Source: Planctomycetota bacterium (GTDB lineage Bacteria; Planctomycetota; UBA1135). From it: DNA of 64,000 nt. The translations under genes and the position numbers were made by a program. Location: NCBI GenBank assembly GCA_024229395.1, contig JAAESM010000037.1:1-64000 (forward strand). The letters run 5' to 3'. Under the pieces are notes generated by a model, which ran no database searches, was not told where the DNA came from, and saw only the letters and a program-made list of their open reading frames with translations. Of this stretch, positions 47,552 to 60,100 are shown one piece after another. The first letter of the stretch is position 1, and each line of letters begins with the position of its first letter.

Positions 47552-49171
47552 CTAGGCTCCAGGACCGGCGTGGCCGGTCGCATCCACATATCCCTTGTAG
47601 CCGCCGTAATAGGTGGTGGCCTCAGAGGCATCGATTTCCAATACGTGAGTCGCAAGAGACTCCAGGAAGTGGCGGTCGTGACTCACGAAGATGATCGTGC
47701 CCTGGTAGTTGGCTAAGGCTTCCAACAAGGCCTGCTTGGACTCTACATCAAGGTGGTTAGTTGGTTCGTCCAAGACCAGGAAGTTCGGCGGGTTGTAGAG
47801 CATGCGTGCCAATACCAAACGCGCCTTTTCACCACCGGACAGCACCGAGGTGCGCTTCTCCAAGTCATCTGGATCGAAGCCGAAACATGCTAGACAAGAG
47901 CGCAGATGGCCAATACTTGCCGTTGGGAATTCAGCCGTCATGATGTCGATGACCGATGCCTCTGGGTGGAGCAGATCGGTGGTGTGCTGAGCGAAGTATC
48001 CAGTGCTCAACGAGGCACCGCGTTTGCACACGCCATCATCCGCATCCAAGTCCCCCATGATGATCTTCAACAGGGTGGACTTACCGGCACCGTTGACTCC
48101 CAATACGGCCCAACGCTCGGTCCGGCGTAGATGTAGATCCAAATCCACGTACACCAAGTTTTCTCCAAAGCACTTATCCAGGCCTTCCGCCACGAACACA
48201 TCATTGCCCGAACGCGGTGGCTCCGGAATCTTGAATACTAGCTTCTGGCGGCGGCTACGCGGTGGTTCAAGCTTTTCGAGCTTATCCAATTTGCGCAAAC
48301 GACTCTGCGCTTGCGACGCCATCCGTGCCTTTGCGCGGAAGGAGTTGATCCAGCGCATCTCGCGCGCGACATGGGCTTCTTGGCGCTCGAACTTGGCCAT
48401 GCGCTGCTTGTCTTCGAGCTCGCGTTGGGCCAAGTAGAAATCATAATCACCAGGAAAGATGCGCAGCTTGCCTTCGTCGATCTCGACGATGCGCGAGACC
48501 ACTCGGTTCATGAACTCATGGTCGTGACAAGTCATCACCACGGTGCCGCGATAGTCACGAATGAAACCCTCCAACCATAGGATGGACTCCAAGTCCAAGT
48601 GGTTGGTCGGTTCGTCAAGCAGCAGGATATCGGGCTGCTGCAACAAGATGCCGGCCAAAGCCACGCGCATCTTCCAACCACCAGACAGGATGCCGATGTC
48701 GCCATCCATCTTCTCCTTGTCGAAACCTAGGCCAGCCAACACTTCCCGCGCGCGTGCTTCGATGTCATAACCACCAAGGATTTGGAACTCGGCCTGCAGT
48801 CCTGAATACTTGGCCATGATGGTGTCCATCTGATCAAGCTTGTCGGGATCGCCCAAGTCATGCTCAAGGTCTTCGAGCAGATTGCGCAATTCACCGACAC
48901 GACCGGCACAACGCACGGCCTGCTCCACAACATCGCAACCGAACATCTCGCCGACTTTCTGATCGAAATAGCCGATGCGCGCGCCATTGGGGTAGCTAAT
49001 GCCACCGGTCTCCAGTGCTTCTTGGCCAGTCAACAAGCGAAACAGCGTGGTCTTGCCACAGCCGTTCGGGCCAATCAATCCAACCTTCCATCCCGACTCC
49101 ACCTTGAGGGCGGCTTCGTCGAAGATGACTTGGGATCCGTAGCGGTAATCGAGGTCGGTGATGCTGAACAT
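47552..49171 (-). CDS. ABC-F family ATPase (ribosome-associated translation factor type)
   Basis: The 539-residue soluble protein carries two ABC ATPase domains and no membrane segments. Walker A sites are GPNGCGKTT (about 34) and GVNGAGKST; signature motifs LSGGWKMR and LSGGEKAR; Walker B LLLDEPTNHLD and LVLDEPTNHLD. The charged linker between the domains (RWINSFRAKARMASQAQSR) is the P-site-tRNA interaction motif region of ABC-F proteins. The length suits EttA/YbiT-like housekeeping members; I cannot choose a subfamily. It has a leader of roughly 45 bases rather than a leaderless start. Confidence 0.92.
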   Translation of the reverse strand: MFSITDLDYRYGSQVIFDEAALKVESGWKVGLIGPNGCGKTTLFRLLTGQEALETGGISYPNGARIGYFDQKVGEMFGCDVVEQAVRCAGRVGELRNLLEDLEHDLGDPDKLDQMDTIMAKYSGLQAEFQILGGYDIEARAREVLAGLGFDKEKMDGDIGILSGGWKMRVALAGILLQQPDILLLDEPTNHLDLESILWLEGFIRDYRGTVVMTCHDHEFMNRVVSRIVEIDEGKLRIFPGDYDFYLAQRELEDKQRMAKFERQEAHVAREMRWINSFRAKARMASQAQSRLRKLDKLEKLEPPRSRRQKLVFKIPEPPRSGNDVFVAEGLDKCFGENLVYVDLDLHLRRTERWAVLGVNGAGKSTLLKIIMGDLDADDGVCKRGASLSTGYFAQHTTDLLHPEASVIDIMTAEFPTASIGHLRSCLACFGFDPDDLEKRTSVLSGGEKARLVLARMLYNPPNFLVLDEPTNHLDVESKQALLEALANYQGTIIFVSHDRHFLESLATHVLEIDASEATTYYGGYKGYVDATGHAGPGA

Positions 49172-49248
49172 CTTTGCGGGCCGGAGACGGCGAAAGAATC
49201 GACCATTCTCGCATAACCGTACTGATAGTTGGAGGCCCGCAGGGCTAA

Positions 49249-50805
<1,557 letters not shown>

Positions 50806-50825
<20 letters not shown>

Positions 50826-51846
50826 CGATCTCGAGGCCGCAAAACAGTTCGCTGCTGCCTTCCAACAATTACGCGAACAAGTCGGCAAGGTCGTCGTTGG
50901 CCAAGAGCAGGTCGTGGAAGAACTGGCGATTGCCATCGCCGCCCGCGGTCATGCTGTACTGGTTGGCGTACCAGGGCTCGCAAAGACTTTGTTGGTAAGT
51001 ACTTTCGCACGCGCACTGGATTTGGATTTCCGTCGGATCCAGTTCACACCAGACCTGATGCCGGCTGATATCACTGGCGCTGAAGTGCTCCACGCCGACC
51101 CTGAGACCGGTGAGCGCAGCTTCCGCTTCGTGAAAGGCCCTGTTTTCGCCAACATCGTGCTTGCGGATGAGATCAACCGCACACCGCCAAAGACTCAGGC
51201 CGCTCTGCTCGAAGCTATGCAGGAGCGCCAAGTCACCTCCGGCAACGAGACCCGCACTCTGCCGGAGCCTTTCTTCGTACTGGCTACGCAAAACCCAATC
51301 GAACAGGAAGGCACCTACCCTCTACCAGAGGCCGCACTGGACCGTTTCCTGTTCTTGATCAAGGTCGACTACCCGAGCCAGAGCGAAGAAGCCGAGATCC
51401 TGCGCCGCACTACGGGCGCGATTGAGGCGAAAGTCCAGCAGGTCATGAATGCCGAGCAGATGAAGCAAATGCAAAACTTGGTGCGCCAGGTACCGGTCGC
51501 CGACAGCGTGATTGATTACGCGGTCGCCATCGCACGCACCTCGCGGCCGTCGGCAGATGCGCCGGAGTTCATTCGCAAGTGGGTCACCTGGGGTGCCGGG
51601 CCGCGCGCCTCGCAGAACATGATTTTGGCATCGAAGGCCCGCGCACTGCTGCAAGGGCGATTGCATGCCTCCAGCGAAGACGTCGATGCAGTCGCACCGG
51701 CCGTTCTGCGCCACCGTATCTTGACGAACTTCGCAGCCGAGGCGGAAAACATCACCCCCGACGATGTGATCCAACGTCTGCTGCAAGAAACCAAGGCTCA
51801 CACCAGCGCACTTCACGGGGATCGTGCGGCAGGTATCGGATCCTAA
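50806..51846 (+). CDS. MoxR family AAA+ ATPase
   Basis: The 346-residue ATPase has Walker A GVPGLAKT (about 53-60), Walker B IVLADEINRTPP, sensor ATQNPIEQEGTYPLPEAALD and the MoxR lid domain (RKWVTWGAGPRASQ). MoxR proteins act as chaperones that mature or insert cofactors in partner VWA proteins, which here are encoded directly downstream. It overlaps both neighbours (starts inside the FtsB-like gene, ends inside the DUF58 gene). Confidence 0.94.
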
Positions 51847-52726
51847 GCTCCGGGCTCGACTGGCGCGCCTTGAGTTGCGCGCCCGAACCGCGGTAGAAGG
51901 TCTGCGCGGCGGACGACATCGTTCCCCGCTGCGGGGATCCAGTACCACCTTTGCCCAACACCGCGAATACGTCGCCGGCGACGACATCCGCCACTTGGAT
52001 TGGCGTCTGATGGCGCGTTCGGATCGCAACATCATTCGCGAGTACGAGGCGGAAACCGATCTACGTTTGTGGATCGTGCTGGATGCATCCGCTTCAATGG
52101 CGTTCACCACCGGTGAGTGGACCAAGCTTGAGTATGCCACTTGGTTGGCTGCAGCTTTGGCGCGCGTGGCCTGCGATCAGAACGATATGTTCGCCCTGTT
52201 CCTGACCCACGGCGATCGCTTGGAGCGCCCGTTGCCCGCACGTGGCGGCGAGACTCATTGGACTTCCTTGTGCAATCATCTCGCAAGCTTGGAAGCCGAA
52301 GGTGCTGGTGACCCGGCGCTTGGATTGCAGCTTGCCGGCGGGCAGATGGAAGGACGCGGTTTGGTGGTTTGGATTGGTGACAACCTTGGTGATCCTGAAG
52401 CCGCTGCCCAAGCCGCCAGCATGTTGCGTCGTGCTGGCCACGACTTGATCGTGTTGCGCACCTTGGATCAGGCCGAGGTCGAATTCAACTTCCAGCACAA
52501 CACCCGCTTTGAAGGGTTGGAAACCGAGTTGCGCCTGCGCTTGGACCCCAATGCCATCCGCGAGGCCTATCTTGCCGAGTTCGAAGCCCATGGTGCGGAA
52601 CTACGTCGGCGCTTACGTTCCAGCGGTTGCGCCTTCCGACGCATGCCGATCGAGGAACCCCTAGAAGCCGGCCTGGTCGAGTTCCTGGCCCGCCGCAATG
52701 CCGCCAAATCGGGGAGGAGCCTTTGA
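51824..52726 (+). CDS. DUF58 (VWA-like) protein of the MoxR operon
   Basis: The 300-residue product carries the DUF58 core REYVAGDDIRHLDWRLMARS followed by a VWA-like segment beginning LWIVLDASASM, whose DxSxS is the MIDAS metal site. No signal peptide or TM helix. DUF58 proteins are the standard neighbours of MoxR. It starts at GTG 51824, 23 bases inside the moxR gene. Confidence 0.92.
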   Translation: MRQVSDPKLRARLARLELRARTAVEGLRGGRHRSPLRGSSTTFAQHREYVAGDDIRHLDWRLMARSDRNIIREYEAETDLRLWIVLDASASMAFTTGEWTKLEYATWLAAALARVACDQNDMFALFLTHGDRLERPLPARGGETHWTSLCNHLASLEAEGAGDPALGLQLAGGQMEGRGLVVWIGDNLGDPEAAAQAASMLRRAGHDLIVLRTLDQAEVEFNFQHNTRFEGLETELRLRLDPNAIREAYLAEFEAHGAELRRRLRSSGCAFRRMPIEEPLEAGLVEFLARRNAAKSGRSL

Positions 52727-54891
52727 ATTTCGCGGTTCCCGGCATGTTGTGGACTCTACCCCTGGTAGCGGTTCCAATCATCATCCACTTGCTGCAACGC
52801 CGACGCTTCCGCAAGGTGCCGTTCAGTGCGATGGATTTCCTGGAGCGCGCATTGCGACGTACCCGTCGCCGCATCCTGCTCGAGGACATGCTGTTGCTGT
52901 TGCTGCGCACCTTGGCGGTGCTGTTCCTGATCTTGGCATTGGCGCGGCCTAGCAGTGAAGGTTTGCCACTCGCTCTTGGTCGCGACGCCCGCGCTGAGCT
53001 GATCGTGTTGGATTCGTCGTTATCGATGGACTTCCGCAACGATGAGCAGTCCACCTATGAACACGCCTTGGCTTTTGCGGGCCAACGCATTGACGAGCTG
53101 GACACCAACTTGGATGACCGCGCCGCGATCTTGCGCGCAGGTCTGGTCACCGATCGTTTGGCCTCCGGCGATCCACTCGAAGTGCAAGCAACTCTTCGCG
53201 AACTGGAACGGCCCGATGCCGTTCGCGGTGATCTGCATGGTGCATTGGTCGCAGCAACGCGCACCGTTTCGGATCTTGGCATGGAAGCCGCGCAAGTACG
53301 TGTGACTGTACTGACAGACCTCCAAGCCAATCTTTGGAATGAAGAGAGCGGCATCTCTGCACCCTTGGAAGAGTTGGTTGCCATGGGCTGCACCATCGAT
53401 GTGGTGAACTGCGGTCTGGAGTCACGCGATAACGTCGCCGTGACATCGCTTGCTTTGTCGACTTCACGTTTGGTCAGTGGCGATTCCTGCGAGGCCTCGG
53501 TGGTGCTGCGCAACTTCAGTAGCTTGCCGAAAGAGATTCAGGCCACCTTGCTTGTGGATGACATTCCGGTCAGCGTGCGCAAGTTCAGCCTCTCGGCCCA
53601 AGAACAACGAGATTGGAGCGTGCCGCTGGCACCGGTCGAAGTTGGTGCGCGCGCAATCGAGGTGCGCATTGAGCATGACCACCTAGTTGCCGATGATTCG
53701 CGCTCGGCAACTCTCACCGTACATGATGGCTTAAAGGTGGTGTTGATCGGGCAGGAAGCCTCCCCCAGTGAAACGCCAGGTGCTTTCGATGCGCTGCAAA
53801 GTTATCTCAACATTGGCGAGCGTTCACCACTGCGTCCAACTGCCATTCCAGTCGCGCAACTAACCGACACTGACCTGACAGAGGCGGACTTGGTCATCTT
53901 GGCCGATCCGGGGCCAGTGCCGATTCGTAGCGTGCGTGTCTTGGTGCCCTTCGTTGCACGTGGCGGCGGACTGTTGATTGCAGTTGGTCCGCAAACTGGT
54001 CAAGAGGAATTGGCTTCCTTGTTGAGTGAGTTGGATGGTGCGGGTGTTTCGATCGGCGACACCGTCAACAATCTGGAAGAGCCCGCACGCCTTGGCATTG
54101 AACTACCGAGCCATCCGGCCTTGCGTCTGTTCAGCGATGAACGCTGGCAGCCCCTACTCACCGAGGTGCCTCATTACAGCTTCCGCCCCATCGTGGTGAG
54201 CCCGCAAGTGGAGCTGCCCGCCCAAGTGGCGTTGCGCTTCCTTGGCAGTGATGCGAATGTCGATAGTGGCGCGGCTTTGGTCGGTTGGAACTCGGGCTTT
54301 GGCCAAGTGGCTCTGCTGGCGGCCACGCCCCACGACACTTGGAACCGCATGCAAGAAGTTCCTGGCGGCACCTTGCCGCTGATTTACGACTTGCTGTTCT
54401 CACTGGCACCGGAACCTAGCTACGCCACCTTCTATGAGGTTGGCTCCAACTTCTCGGTCAACTTGGACTTCCCTCCCACCGATACCGAGTTGATCAACCC
54501 TGAGGGCCTGCGCCGCACCAACGTCACCACCACCACGAGCATGGCCGAGGGACGTCACCGTTTAGAATTGTCCAGCGCCGTGCCGCAACCAGGCATTTGG
54601 CACCTCAACACGCATCTGCTGTTGCCCGATGGCGCCGAGGAACCGCTCAGCCTGCGTTTGGCCGTGGTGCCGCCTGCGATTGAAAGCGATTTGCGCGCCG
54701 CCTTGCCCGATGAGCTGCGCACCTTCCTTCCCGAGAGCGTCAATCTCGGCCGCGTTGATGACCTCGACGCCACCACCGTCACCACCAACGACCTGCCGCG
54801 CGACCTCATGCGCACGCTGCTGTTCCTGTTGCTGGCTTGCTTGATTGGCGAAACGCTGCTGGCGACTATGCTAGACCGGAGGCGCACTTGA
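52723..54891 (+). CDS. BatA-like membrane protein with VWA domain
   Basis: The 722-residue protein begins with the BatA N-terminal unit: two TM helices around RRRFRKVPFSAMDFLERALR. A VWA-like domain follows (ELIVLDSSLSMDFRN, metal site DSSLS), then two beta-rich domains, a glutaminase-like Rossmann region (VVLIGQEASPSETPGAFDAL) and a final TM helix. It starts at TTG 52723 after a perfect GGGGAGGAG ribosome site 5 bases upstream; the track start at 52627 is in the previous gene. Confidence 0.9.
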   Translation: MNFAVPGMLWTLPLVAVPIIIHLLQRRRFRKVPFSAMDFLERALRRTRRRILLEDMLLLLLRTLAVLFLILALARPSSEGLPLALGRDARAELIVLDSSLSMDFRNDEQSTYEHALAFAGQRIDELDTNLDDRAAILRAGLVTDRLASGDPLEVQATLRELERPDAVRGDLHGALVAATRTVSDLGMEAAQVRVTVLTDLQANLWNEESGISAPLEELVAMGCTIDVVNCGLESRDNVAVTSLALSTSRLVSGDSCEASVVLRNFSSLPKEIQATLLVDDIPVSVRKFSLSAQEQRDWSVPLAPVEVGARAIEVRIEHDHLVADDSRSATLTVHDGLKVVLIGQEASPSETPGAFDALQSYLNIGERSPLRPTAIPVAQLTDTDLTEADLVILADPGPVPIRSVRVLVPFVARGGGLLIAVGPQTGQEELASLLSELDGAGVSIGDTVNNLEEPARLGIELPSHPALRLFSDERWQPLLTEVPHYSFRPIVVSPQVELPAQVALRFLGSDANVDSGAALVGWNSGFGQVALLAATPHDTWNRMQEVPGGTLPLIYDLLFSLAPEPSYATFYEVGSNFSVNLDFPPTDTELINPEGLRRTNVTTTTSMAEGRHRLELSSAVPQPGIWHLNTHLLLPDGAEEPLSLRLAVVPPAIESDLRAALPDELRTFLPESVNLGRVDDLDATTVTTNDLPRDLMRTLLFLLLACLIGETLLATMLDRRRT

Positions 54892-54907
54892 TGCGTAACG
54901 CCCAACG

Positions 54908-57148
54908 ATGACGCAACTCTTCTTCACCGACATGCCCGCAGCCTGGGTGCTGTGGTTGGTGATTGCACCTGCGGTCATCGCCTTCGTGGCCTTCGCCTAT
55001 CGTTTGCGCGGACGTAACCGCAGCACGCGCCGCGCCACCACCGTGTTCCGCGTTCTGTTGTTCGCGCTGGTGATCTTCTTGTGCCTTGGCCCAGCGCTGC
55101 GCGATGACCATGTCTCGTCAGAGCCTGCGCCACTGGCTTTGCTGCTCGATGACAGCGCTTCGATGTCGAGCATCGATGGCAACGATGGCCTTTCGCGCCA
55201 ACAGAACCTGACGAACCTTCTTAGCAGTCCGTTCCGCGAACAGCTCGATGATCAGTATGACTTGATGGCATGGCGCTTCAGTCAACGCTTGGTCGCAACG
55301 AACCCCGACGGCTCCGAACTCGCTGCAGCCGGTCAAGAATCCGCGCAAGGCGATGCGCTGTTGGCCTTGATGGCGGAATACCGCGGCCGACGTATGCCCG
55401 ACGTGGTCCTGTTCAGCGATGGCCGCTCCACCTCAGGTACTGACTTGCCGGATGTTTCTGAACGCTTGCGCAATGAAGGCGTGAAAGTTCATGTGGTCAG
55501 CTATGGCAACGCCTCGGCTGCACCAGACCTGATGCTGGAACGTATCCAAACTCCAGACCTGGTCCTCGCCGGTGATGTCGCCCTGTTCTCGCTGCGCCTG
55601 CGCGCGACTGGCGCGAACATTCCGCAACAAGCCACCGTGCGTTTGCTCGATGAGACTGGCAACTTGATCGGCGACACCGTGCAGGTTCAGAACCCTGATG
55701 AAAATGGTGTCAACTTGGTGTTGTCGGCAGTGCTGCAAGAAGCTGGCGAACGCACCTTGACCGCGGAAGTGATTCCCGCTGAAGGTGAGACCGCAATCGA
55801 CAATAACCGCATCACCTTGTCACTGACGGTCAAGGAAGTGCAAGTACGCGTGCTTTACGTCGAAGGCGGACCTCGTTGGGAATACGAGTACTTGAAGGAT
55901 CGCTTGATTCGTGCCGAGCGTGATATCTCAATCTCGTGCTGGTTGGCTGAGGCAGACCGCAACTTCCCGCAAGAGCATTCGCGCGATGCCGAATCGTTGT
56001 TGGCACTACCGATCGAAGTCGATGACTTGCTCGACAACTTCGACTTGGTCATCCTTGGCGACGCCGACCCGACGCGCCTCACTCCCGACCCCATCGATGG
56101 TCAACGCTTCTTGGCAAGCCTTGCCGAGTTCGTCGAGAAAGGTGGCGGCCTGTTGATGCTGGCTGGGCCGAAGTACAACCCGTCGGCCTATATCGGCACG
56201 CCGATCGAGTCCATGTTGCCAGTCATCATTGGGCGTGAAGAAGCGATCGCTTCCAAGGAGTACCTGCCGCTGCCACCGGACATCCAGCGCCCGCACCCAG
56301 TAGTGCTGTTCTCTTCGGATCCGGAGCAGAACCGCGAGCTATGGACGACTTCCGCACCGCTGTGGTGGTACAGCCCGGTCGAACGCTTACGCCCAGGTGC
56401 CCAAGCTTGGTTGATCAATAGTTCCGTAGAGAATCGCTTCGGTCCGCATGTGATTGCCGCGAGCATCTTCGCGCCAGAAGGTTGGGTCGGCTGGATCGGC
56501 ACCGATGAGACTTGGCGTTGGCGCTTCCCCGGTGGTGAGAAGTATGTCGACCGCTTCTGGCGTTCGGCTTTGCGTCACTTGGCGATTACCCGCTTGCGCG
56601 GTGACCACGGACGCTTGCGCTTGGACCTGGATCGCACCGAAGTCGAACTGGGCGCCTTTGTGCAGGTGGAAGCGCGCTTGCTGGATGATTCCTTCCAGCC
56701 GGTCGTCAGCGAAGAAGGCGTTCCGCTATTCCTCGATGACAGCGGCACCACCACCATGTTGAGCCCGGTGCCCGATCAACCGGGCATCTATCGCGGACAA
56801 CTGCGCGCCTCCAGTGTGGGACCAGCGCGCGTCTTCATGACCGACGACGGCGACTTGGATAGCGAGGTCATTGCCAGTGCGCGCTTCAACGTGCACCTAT
56901 CCTCGCGCGAGATGGCAAACATCTCACAGGATCAAGTTGCCCTGGCCGCCCTGGCCGCACGCACGGGTGGCGAATTGGTGCCGATGAATCGCGCTGAAGA
57001 TCTGCTCGACACCCTCGATGGCAAGAATCGCGTCACGCGCGTGATCTCGTCTGCCATCCGTGATCTGGAAGCATGGCCCTTCTTGGCCCTGTTCCTTGTT
57101 CTCGCCGCCGCAGAGTGGCTGTTACGGAAACGCATGAACCTGAGTTGA
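54908..57148 (+). CDS. VWA / glutamine amidotransferase-like membrane protein of the MoxR operon
   Basis: The 746-residue protein has two N-terminal TM helices, a VWA domain (ALLLDDSASMSSID), a beta-rich domain, and a class I glutamine amidotransferase-like domain beginning VRVLYVEGGPRWEYEYLKD and including EFVEKGGGLLMLAGPK; the catalytic cysteine of true amidotransferases is absent, so this domain is probably a binding fold. It ends in a C-terminal TM helix. It follows BatA by 16 bases and overlaps the next gene. Confidence 0.87.
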   Translation: MTQLFFTDMPAAWVLWLVIAPAVIAFVAFAYRLRGRNRSTRRATTVFRVLLFALVIFLCLGPALRDDHVSSEPAPLALLLDDSASMSSIDGNDGLSRQQNLTNLLSSPFREQLDDQYDLMAWRFSQRLVATNPDGSELAAAGQESAQGDALLALMAEYRGRRMPDVVLFSDGRSTSGTDLPDVSERLRNEGVKVHVVSYGNASAAPDLMLERIQTPDLVLAGDVALFSLRLRATGANIPQQATVRLLDETGNLIGDTVQVQNPDENGVNLVLSAVLQEAGERTLTAEVIPAEGETAIDNNRITLSLTVKEVQVRVLYVEGGPRWEYEYLKDRLIRAERDISISCWLAEADRNFPQEHSRDAESLLALPIEVDDLLDNFDLVILGDADPTRLTPDPIDGQRFLASLAEFVEKGGGLLMLAGPKYNPSAYIGTPIESMLPVIIGREEAIASKEYLPLPPDIQRPHPVVLFSSDPEQNRELWTTSAPLWWYSPVERLRPGAQAWLINSSVENRFGPHVIAASIFAPEGWVGWIGTDETWRWRFPGGEKYVDRFWRSALRHLAITRLRGDHGRLRLDLDRTEVELGAFVQVEARLLDDSFQPVVSEEGVPLFLDDSGTTTMLSPVPDQPGIYRGQLRASSVGPARVFMTDDGDLDSEVIASARFNVHLSSREMANISQDQVALAALAARTGGELVPMNRAEDLLDTLDGKNRVTRVISSAIRDLEAWPFLALFLVLAAAEWLLRKRMNLS

Positions 57149-60100
57149 AACGCATCCTTAGTTTTTGGCTACCGGCTTGCCTGATGTTGGCAACGGTGGG
57201 TCGCGCACAGCAGGAGTTACCGGAAGGCATCTCCTTGTTGGAAGACCGCGGTCTAGCCACCAAGCTGGATGACGCACGTGCTTACCTAGCCGAGGAGCGA
57301 TGGGAAGAAGCTGTCGGTTTGTTGCAAGAAGTCGCCGACGCCGAGAAGTCTGCCGTAATCTCTTATGGCGGTGGTTTGTTCACCGGTGCGGTGCACAACG
57401 CTAACCAGTTAATCGCCGGCCTGCCTGAAGAAGCCCAAGTCTTCCGCGCACAGATGTTGGCCGATCGCGCAAAGTCGGAACTACAGGAAGCGATTTCACC
57501 GCCGGACCTGCCGCTGTTGACGCGCATCGCACATCGTTACCAAGGCACTCCTAGTGGCGACCAGGCCGCTGCCTTGTTGAGCGAACTGTGGCGCGACCGC
57601 GGCTATCAAGACTTGGCCAAGGTCTTCGGCGCCGCCCCACTATCGCCACTGCTCCGTGCTGCACTGCCGCAAGCGCAACCGCTGCACACCGTCAGCGCAC
57701 CGGTATTCTCCTCGATTGGCGCAAGGGAGTTGCCGCGCTTGGATTCGGAAGGCATCCAAAAGGCCTGGAGCTTCAGCTTCAAGAACTCCGACGCCTTGCA
57801 AGATCTCGGTCATCGCATGGCATTCGGCCATGGCCTCGGTTTCGCCACCAATGGCCGTTCGGTCGTGGCCTTGGATCTCGGCAATGGTCTGCCGCGCTGG
57901 CATTTTGAAGGCCCGCTCGGTTGGAATGACCTTGGCAGCAATCAAGACGATGCTTTCAGTGGCGGCACCTCGCCGTACACCATGTACGCACCGGTACTCG
58001 CCGATGGCATTCTGCTCGCCGTCATCCAAGAACCGATCGCCATCGGTCGCGTGGATCAATACAGTCGCATTGATATCCGCAAGATGATGCCCGCACGCAG
58101 GCTCTATGCTTTTGATGCATTGAGCGGCGATATTCTATGGCGCCAAGAGGTGCCGTGGATGAATGAGATGAAGGGCCAGCCTCATGAGCTGGCTGCCAGT
58201 CCGCCTGCGATCGCTGGTGGCAAGGTCTATCTGCCGGTCTACAGCGCTGCCGGCACCGTGGACTTGAGTTTGCTGTGCTTGGACCTGCACACTGGCGAAA
58301 GACTATGGAAGAGTTTCCTGACCAGCGGCACCATGGAGACCAATCTGTTCGGCAACATCCTGTCGGAGCTTGCATGTCCTCCACCGGTGGCTGACTTGGA
58401 CCGCGTGATCGTGTGTTCACACTTCGGCACCATCTGCGCCGTCGACGCCAACCATGGCCAATCGCTGTGGACACGCACCTACCGGCGCACCGAAGTCCAC
58501 ACGCGCCAAAATGGAACGGTCAGTTCGCGTAAGCATTACTTCCGCAACAACCCGATGGCCTACGACGGCAAGACTTTGGTCGTCGCACCGATCGATTCCT
58601 TCTTCGCTCTTGCAATCAACGCTGAAGATGGCGGCCTGCTCGACTTGTGGGAAGCGCGCGCCGATTCCGTTTACGGAGTGATGGCGCACCTGATTGGCAT
58701 GGATCGCAATGGTGCCTGGTTCAGCGGCACCAACGTCGTCCATCAACCCTTCCAAAGCAGCGGCACCAATCGTTTGCGCTTCAGCCCTGCCATGTACGAG
58801 TTCGCCAACAGCGACTCGTCGAACTTGCACCCAGGCGTGATCACCCATTCCGGCGTGCTTGCCATGTCGTCACGCGGTGCCGCGATTCTCGATCCGGATA
58901 ATTTGCGTGCGCAGAGTTTTGCCATCGACCGCAAGACCATGCCCACCACTCCGTTGGGGCCGGCGCAAGCCATTCACGGCATGGTCATGATCATGACCCG
59001 TGAAGGCGTGCATGCCTTGATGAACCCGGAGTCCTTACTGGATGCGTTGGCGTCGAAGAAACTCGATCCGGGCACCATGCAGGAGCTGTTGCTGGTGTTG
59101 GAGTCGGCCGATTTCGACAACATCAGTCTCGGCAAGCGTCTGGCGCGCACTGCTGAGTCCTTGGCGAAGGAAGAGCGCTTCGCCAAGTTCGCCAATGACC
59201 TGAAGTTGTTGTCTGGCCGCACCTGGCTGCGCGTCAATGAAACGCGCAAAGGCTTGAGTCAACTGGGTGAGCTGCTCGAGTGCCCGGACCAACGCCTGCG
59301 TATCGCTGCAGCAAGCCTGTTGCTGGATGTGCAATCGGTCGCCGACCCCGAATCGCCGCGCCTGGAGCAAGCCATCATGGTGCTGCTCAATAGCGCCCCC
59401 CAGCGGGTGCTGACCAGCATGGGCAACTACGAGCCCTTCATTGCCGCACTCGAGCGTTCGGAAGCCCTAGTCGCCATGGCCTCGCGCGACAAGGCCAAGC
59501 AACATGCGGAACTGGTTGACATCCTGCTTCTCGACAACGCTGGCCACCTGCAGGTGCGCGATCAAGCCCTGCAAGATTGGGCCCGACGCCTACTCGACAT
59601 GTTGTTGAAGGAGTCGGAAATGAGGGCGCTTCACCAACAGGCTGCGCTCGACATGATCGCGCGCAGCCCGGTGACTGATTCCAGCCTGCGCGCCTTTGGT
59701 GCCACCGAAGCCATGCAGGATTGGTTGCGTGAAGAACTCAACAGCAGCAAAGGTGACAAGCCCACCTTCAAGCAGATGCTGAACTGGGTTTATCGATTTG
59801 GCTCCAGCGATCGCCCCTGGCCAGAAGTCGCGGAACAATTCCGCCAAGAAATGCCACTGCCTAAATTGCCTACGGCATTGGATCCCATCAACGGTATCCG
59901 CATGGAAAACTCGTGGCTTCTGCACATGATGGAAGCGGATGGCTCGGTCTACGCATTCATGCAAGCCCGGGAACGCAACCTATGTCACATCGTGCGCATG
60001 GACAGCACCACGTCGGAACTGATCGCAAGCGTGCGCATCATGCCTGGCGACGACAGCCTGCAGAACATGACCAGTCATTGCCACCCCACACCGAGTGGCG

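Noticed and set aside
51322-52140. 272-codon minus-strand ORF
   Set aside because: Antisense to MoxR and DUF58, whose motifs are intact on the plus strand.
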